In this document: positions 6,815 through 8,141 of the stretch, piece after piece
Numbering within the stretch: position 1 is the stretch's first letter
Layout of the letters: the number at the start of each line of letters is the position of its first letter
Source of the DNA: Myxococcaceae bacterium
GTDB lineage: Bacteria > Myxococcota > Myxococcia > Myxococcales > Myxococcaceae
DNA length: 8,141 bases
Assembly (NCBI GenBank): GCA_018262385.1
Contig: JAGSPQ010000110.1
Coordinates: forward strand, 1 to 8,141
Reading direction: 5' to 3'
Translations under genes and position numbers: made by a program
Notes under the pieces: generated by a model
What the model was told of the DNA's origin: nothing
The model's database searches: none
The model's input: only the letters and a program-made list of their open reading frames with translations

Positions 6815-6831
6815 TGGCTGAATCTACCGTT

Positions 6832-6905
6832 CCAGACGCCGCATCTCAGCGGCCAGATGGAGGGCCGGCACGCAAGCGGCTGATTAGAGGCCAGATTTGT
6901 CTGGC
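6832..6905. promoter_or_regulatory. Cluster of CCAGA half-sites including an inverted repeat
   Basis: CCAGA occurs at 6832-6836, 6853-6857 and 6891-6895 on the plus strand, and in inverse orientation (TCTGG) at 6900-6904. The last two form a perfect 6-bp inverted repeat, GCCAGA-TTTG-TCTGGC (6890-6905). The first two are 21 bp apart, about two helical turns. The cluster lies in the 155-bp gap between divergent ruvX and the gene at 6970, and the inverted repeat overlaps the -24 part of the sigma54-like element. It could be an operator or a short RNA hairpin. The rest of the gap shows nothing clear. Confidence 0.35.
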
Positions 6906-6917
6906 ATCGCCCCTGCT
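6901..6917 (+). promoter_or_regulatory. Sigma54-like (-24/-12) promoter candidate
   Basis: CTGGCATCGCCCCTGCT has the diagnostic GG (6903-6904) and GC (6915-6916) separated by exactly 10 bp. It matches 10 of 13 defined positions of YTGGCACG-N4-TTGCW. Transcription would begin near 6928, leaving a leader of about 42 nt with a GAGG Shine-Dalgarno sequence at 6959-6962 ahead of ATG 6970. Sigma54 promoters need an enhancer-binding activator, and no classical UAS has been identified beyond the nearby CCAGA sites. The mismatches (6907, 6908, 6913) make this tentative. Confidence 0.4.
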
Positions 6918-6969
6918 CAAGGAAGCCCCGACCGCATCCAGCGGAACCCCAAACACACGAGGCAAAGAG

Positions 6970-8141
6970 ATGAGCAACTCGATCGGTGGCAGTGGCGGCG
7001 GCGGCGGTGGTTTCGATATTGGCGGCATGCTTGGTGGGCTGATCGGCGGCATCGGGGGAAAGGGCGCCGCCGAGCAGAACGGCGGCGCTGGTGCAGGTGC
7101 CTCCCAATCGAATCCGATGGGCATGCTGCAGGGACTGCTGGATCCGCTCGGCATCTTTCCGGCTCTCGGCGGGGGGATCGGCAAGCTGCTCAAGGGTGCC
7201 GATCCGAGCCAGATCTCTGTCGAGGGCAAACGGATCAACGAGCTCGCGGCATTCGATCAGAATCAGGCCGGTGCAACCAAAGTCCCGGGCGACGCCACTG
7301 AACCCCCAGTTGAGTACCCGCCCCCGAAGGATCCGACGAAGGCGGGGGCGGGCTACGGCGACAAGATCATCCAGCAGCTCGATCAGGTTTCACAGGATTT
7401 CGTGACGGAGCAGCAGCATCAGAAGCTGTCGGGCGGGGTGAAGCAGGAGTCGCAGTCCATGACCGGAAAAGGGCAACGGCAATCGTCGTCGGCCGCGGCT
7501 ACTGCTGGTACCAACCAGGATTCTCAGGCCCAGACCAGCGATCCCACGCGGTCGTCGTCCTCGTCGAATGCCCAGGGAATCCAGACGATTCAGACCCCCG
7601 AACAAGAAACTGCGGCGGCGAAGCAGCAAGAACTCAAGGCGATGAAGACGATTTCCGCCCACTTCGACGCGTTCGATCAGAACACGTTCAAGGACGGTCT
7701 CTTTGACCAGCGGAACATCGAGGACGTCGCTGCCAACGGTTCTACCGCTGAGGTTCGCGCCGCAGCCAAGTACCTGTTGGATCACCCCGACCTGATGCTC
7801 GACCTCCAGGTTGCCACGGGTCGAGGCCACGGCCTGCTTTCCCTCGACGCGATCACCGCGCGGATGCACACGCTCCTGGGGATCACGAACATTGGAGGCG
7901 GAACCGACCCCACCGGAGGGACCGACAAGAAGAACGGGACCAGCGGAAAGGACGGGGCCAACGGAAAAGACGGGGCGGCCGGCAGCGACGGGGCCAATGG
8001 CAAGAATGGGGTCGATGAAACGGATGGTCCTGACGACGCGCCTCCGCTCGTCGGCGCCGACGCCAAGACCCTCGAGGACTGTCTCGAGGACATTGGTGGC
8101 TCGATGGATCAGAAAGAGAAGAACCTGATCAAGTTGCTGAA
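6970..8141 (+). CDS. Mosaic Gly-rich protein with HrpF/NolX-like module and collagen-like tract (runs off right edge)
   Basis: 390 codons are open from ATG 6970 to the right edge; GAGG at 6959-6962 lies 7 nt upstream. The N-terminus is Gly-rich with a hydrophobic glycine-zipper pattern (GGMLGGLIGGIGG, 18-30) and a second Gly/Leu stretch (51-75), but no classical signal peptide. Residues 105-225 are Pro-, Gln- and Ser-rich and probably disordered. Residues about 228-300 form a helical module: HFDAFDQN, then VRAAAKYLLDHPDLMLDL (262-279), then GHGLLSLDAI (286-295). It resembles the degenerate EF-hand-like repeats (FDxxD...DGxIS, R-A-A-A-x-x-L-L-D) of type III translocators such as HrpF/NolX/PopF, but with several calcium-ligand positions lost. 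Residues 323-349 are nine Gly-X-Y triplets, and a Cys-containing helical segment begins near 366. I infer a secreted or surface protein. The family is not recognised with certainty. Codon bias is weaker than in its neighbours. Confidence 0.75.
   Translation, partial: MSNSIGGSGGGGGGFDIGGMLGGLIGGIGGKGAAEQNGGAGAGASQSNPMGMLQGLLDPLGIFPALGGGIGKLLKGADPSQISVEGKRINELAAFDQNQAGATKVPGDATEPPVEYPPPKDPTKAGAGYGDKIIQQLDQVSQDFVTEQQHQKLSGGVKQESQSMTGKGQRQSSSAAATAGTNQDSQAQTSDPTRSSSSSNAQGIQTIQTPEQETAAAKQQELKAMKTISAHFDAFDQNTFKDGLFDQRNIEDVAANGSTAEVRAAAKYLLDHPDLMLDLQVATGRGHGLLSLDAITARMHTLLGITNIGGGTDPTGGTDKKNGTSGKDGANGKDGAAGSDGANGKNGVDETDGPDDAPPLVGADAKTLEDCLEDIGGSMDQKEKNLIKLL
7945..8016 (+). repeat. 18-bp tandem repeat, four units, encoding collagen-like GKDGAN
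   Basis: Four in-frame 18-bp units encode GKDGAN, GKDGAA, GSDGAN and GKNGVD (residues 326-349). With the preceding GTS triplet they make nine uninterrupted Gly-X-Y triplets. The first two units are nearly identical at DNA level and the later ones are more diverged. Gly-Lys-Asp triplets are typical of bacterial collagen-like proteins, where Lys-Gly-Asp replaces hydroxyproline stabilisation. The tract is short, so a stable triple helix would need other trimerising parts. Confidence 0.8.

Noticed and set aside
7390..7869. Minus-strand ORF of 159 codons inside the right-hand gene
   Set aside because: Arg/Leu/Gly-rich shadow frame without a recognisable motif. The plus frame has a good Shine-Dalgarno sequence, domain-like organisation and in-frame repeats.

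Overview
The window looks like a high-GC chromosomal segment from a Myxococcota (delta-proteobacterial) genome. This is an inference. It rests on strong G/C third-position bias, a Hanks-type kinase with the HRDVSPxN catalytic loop fused to a STAND ATPase and TPRs (an architecture abundant in myxobacteria), and frequent TTG/GTG starts. No rRNA, tRNA, CRISPR array, insertion sequence or integrase was seen.

Layout, left to right. (1) 1-228, minus strand: the 5' part of an unrecognised gene running off the left edge. It encodes a Pro/Val/Ala-rich N-terminus followed by a 7-residue repeat made of 21-bp DNA repeats. (2) 229-322: a short divergent intergenic region with a possible sigma70-type promoter and a twin ATTGTCG repeat. 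(3) 323-3874, plus: an 1183-aa Ser/Thr kinase, STAND ATPase and TPR signalling protein. (4) 3871-5361, plus: a 496-aa polytopic GT-C (PMT/ArnT-like) membrane protein whose TTG start overlaps the kinase stop (TTGA), so the two are probably co-translated. (5) 5358-6392 and 6389-6814, minus: mltG and ruvX, a housekeeping pair with a GTGA overlap. ruvX is promoter-proximal, and the mltG stop shares a CTAG palindrome with the stop of the convergent GT-C gene. (6) 6815-6969: a divergent intergenic region with a GG-N10-GC sigma54-like element, an inverted repeat and several CCAGA half-sites. (7) 6970 to the right edge, plus: a mosaic, probably exported protein with a Gly-rich N-terminus, a degenerate EF-hand-like module resembling those of HrpF/NolX-type translocators, and a collagen-like Gly-X-Y tract.

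Functional reading. The kinase/GT-C pair is the accessory unit: a cytoplasmic sensor-integrator with no visible DNA-binding output, coupled to an envelope glycan or lipid-modifying enzyme. ruvX-mltG supplies a pre-16S rRNA/Holliday-junction-type nuclease and the transglycosylase that terminates peptidoglycan strands. The right-hand gene is the least conventional item. It has weaker GC3 bias than its neighbours, its own candidate promoter, and a domain order I do not recognise as a named family.
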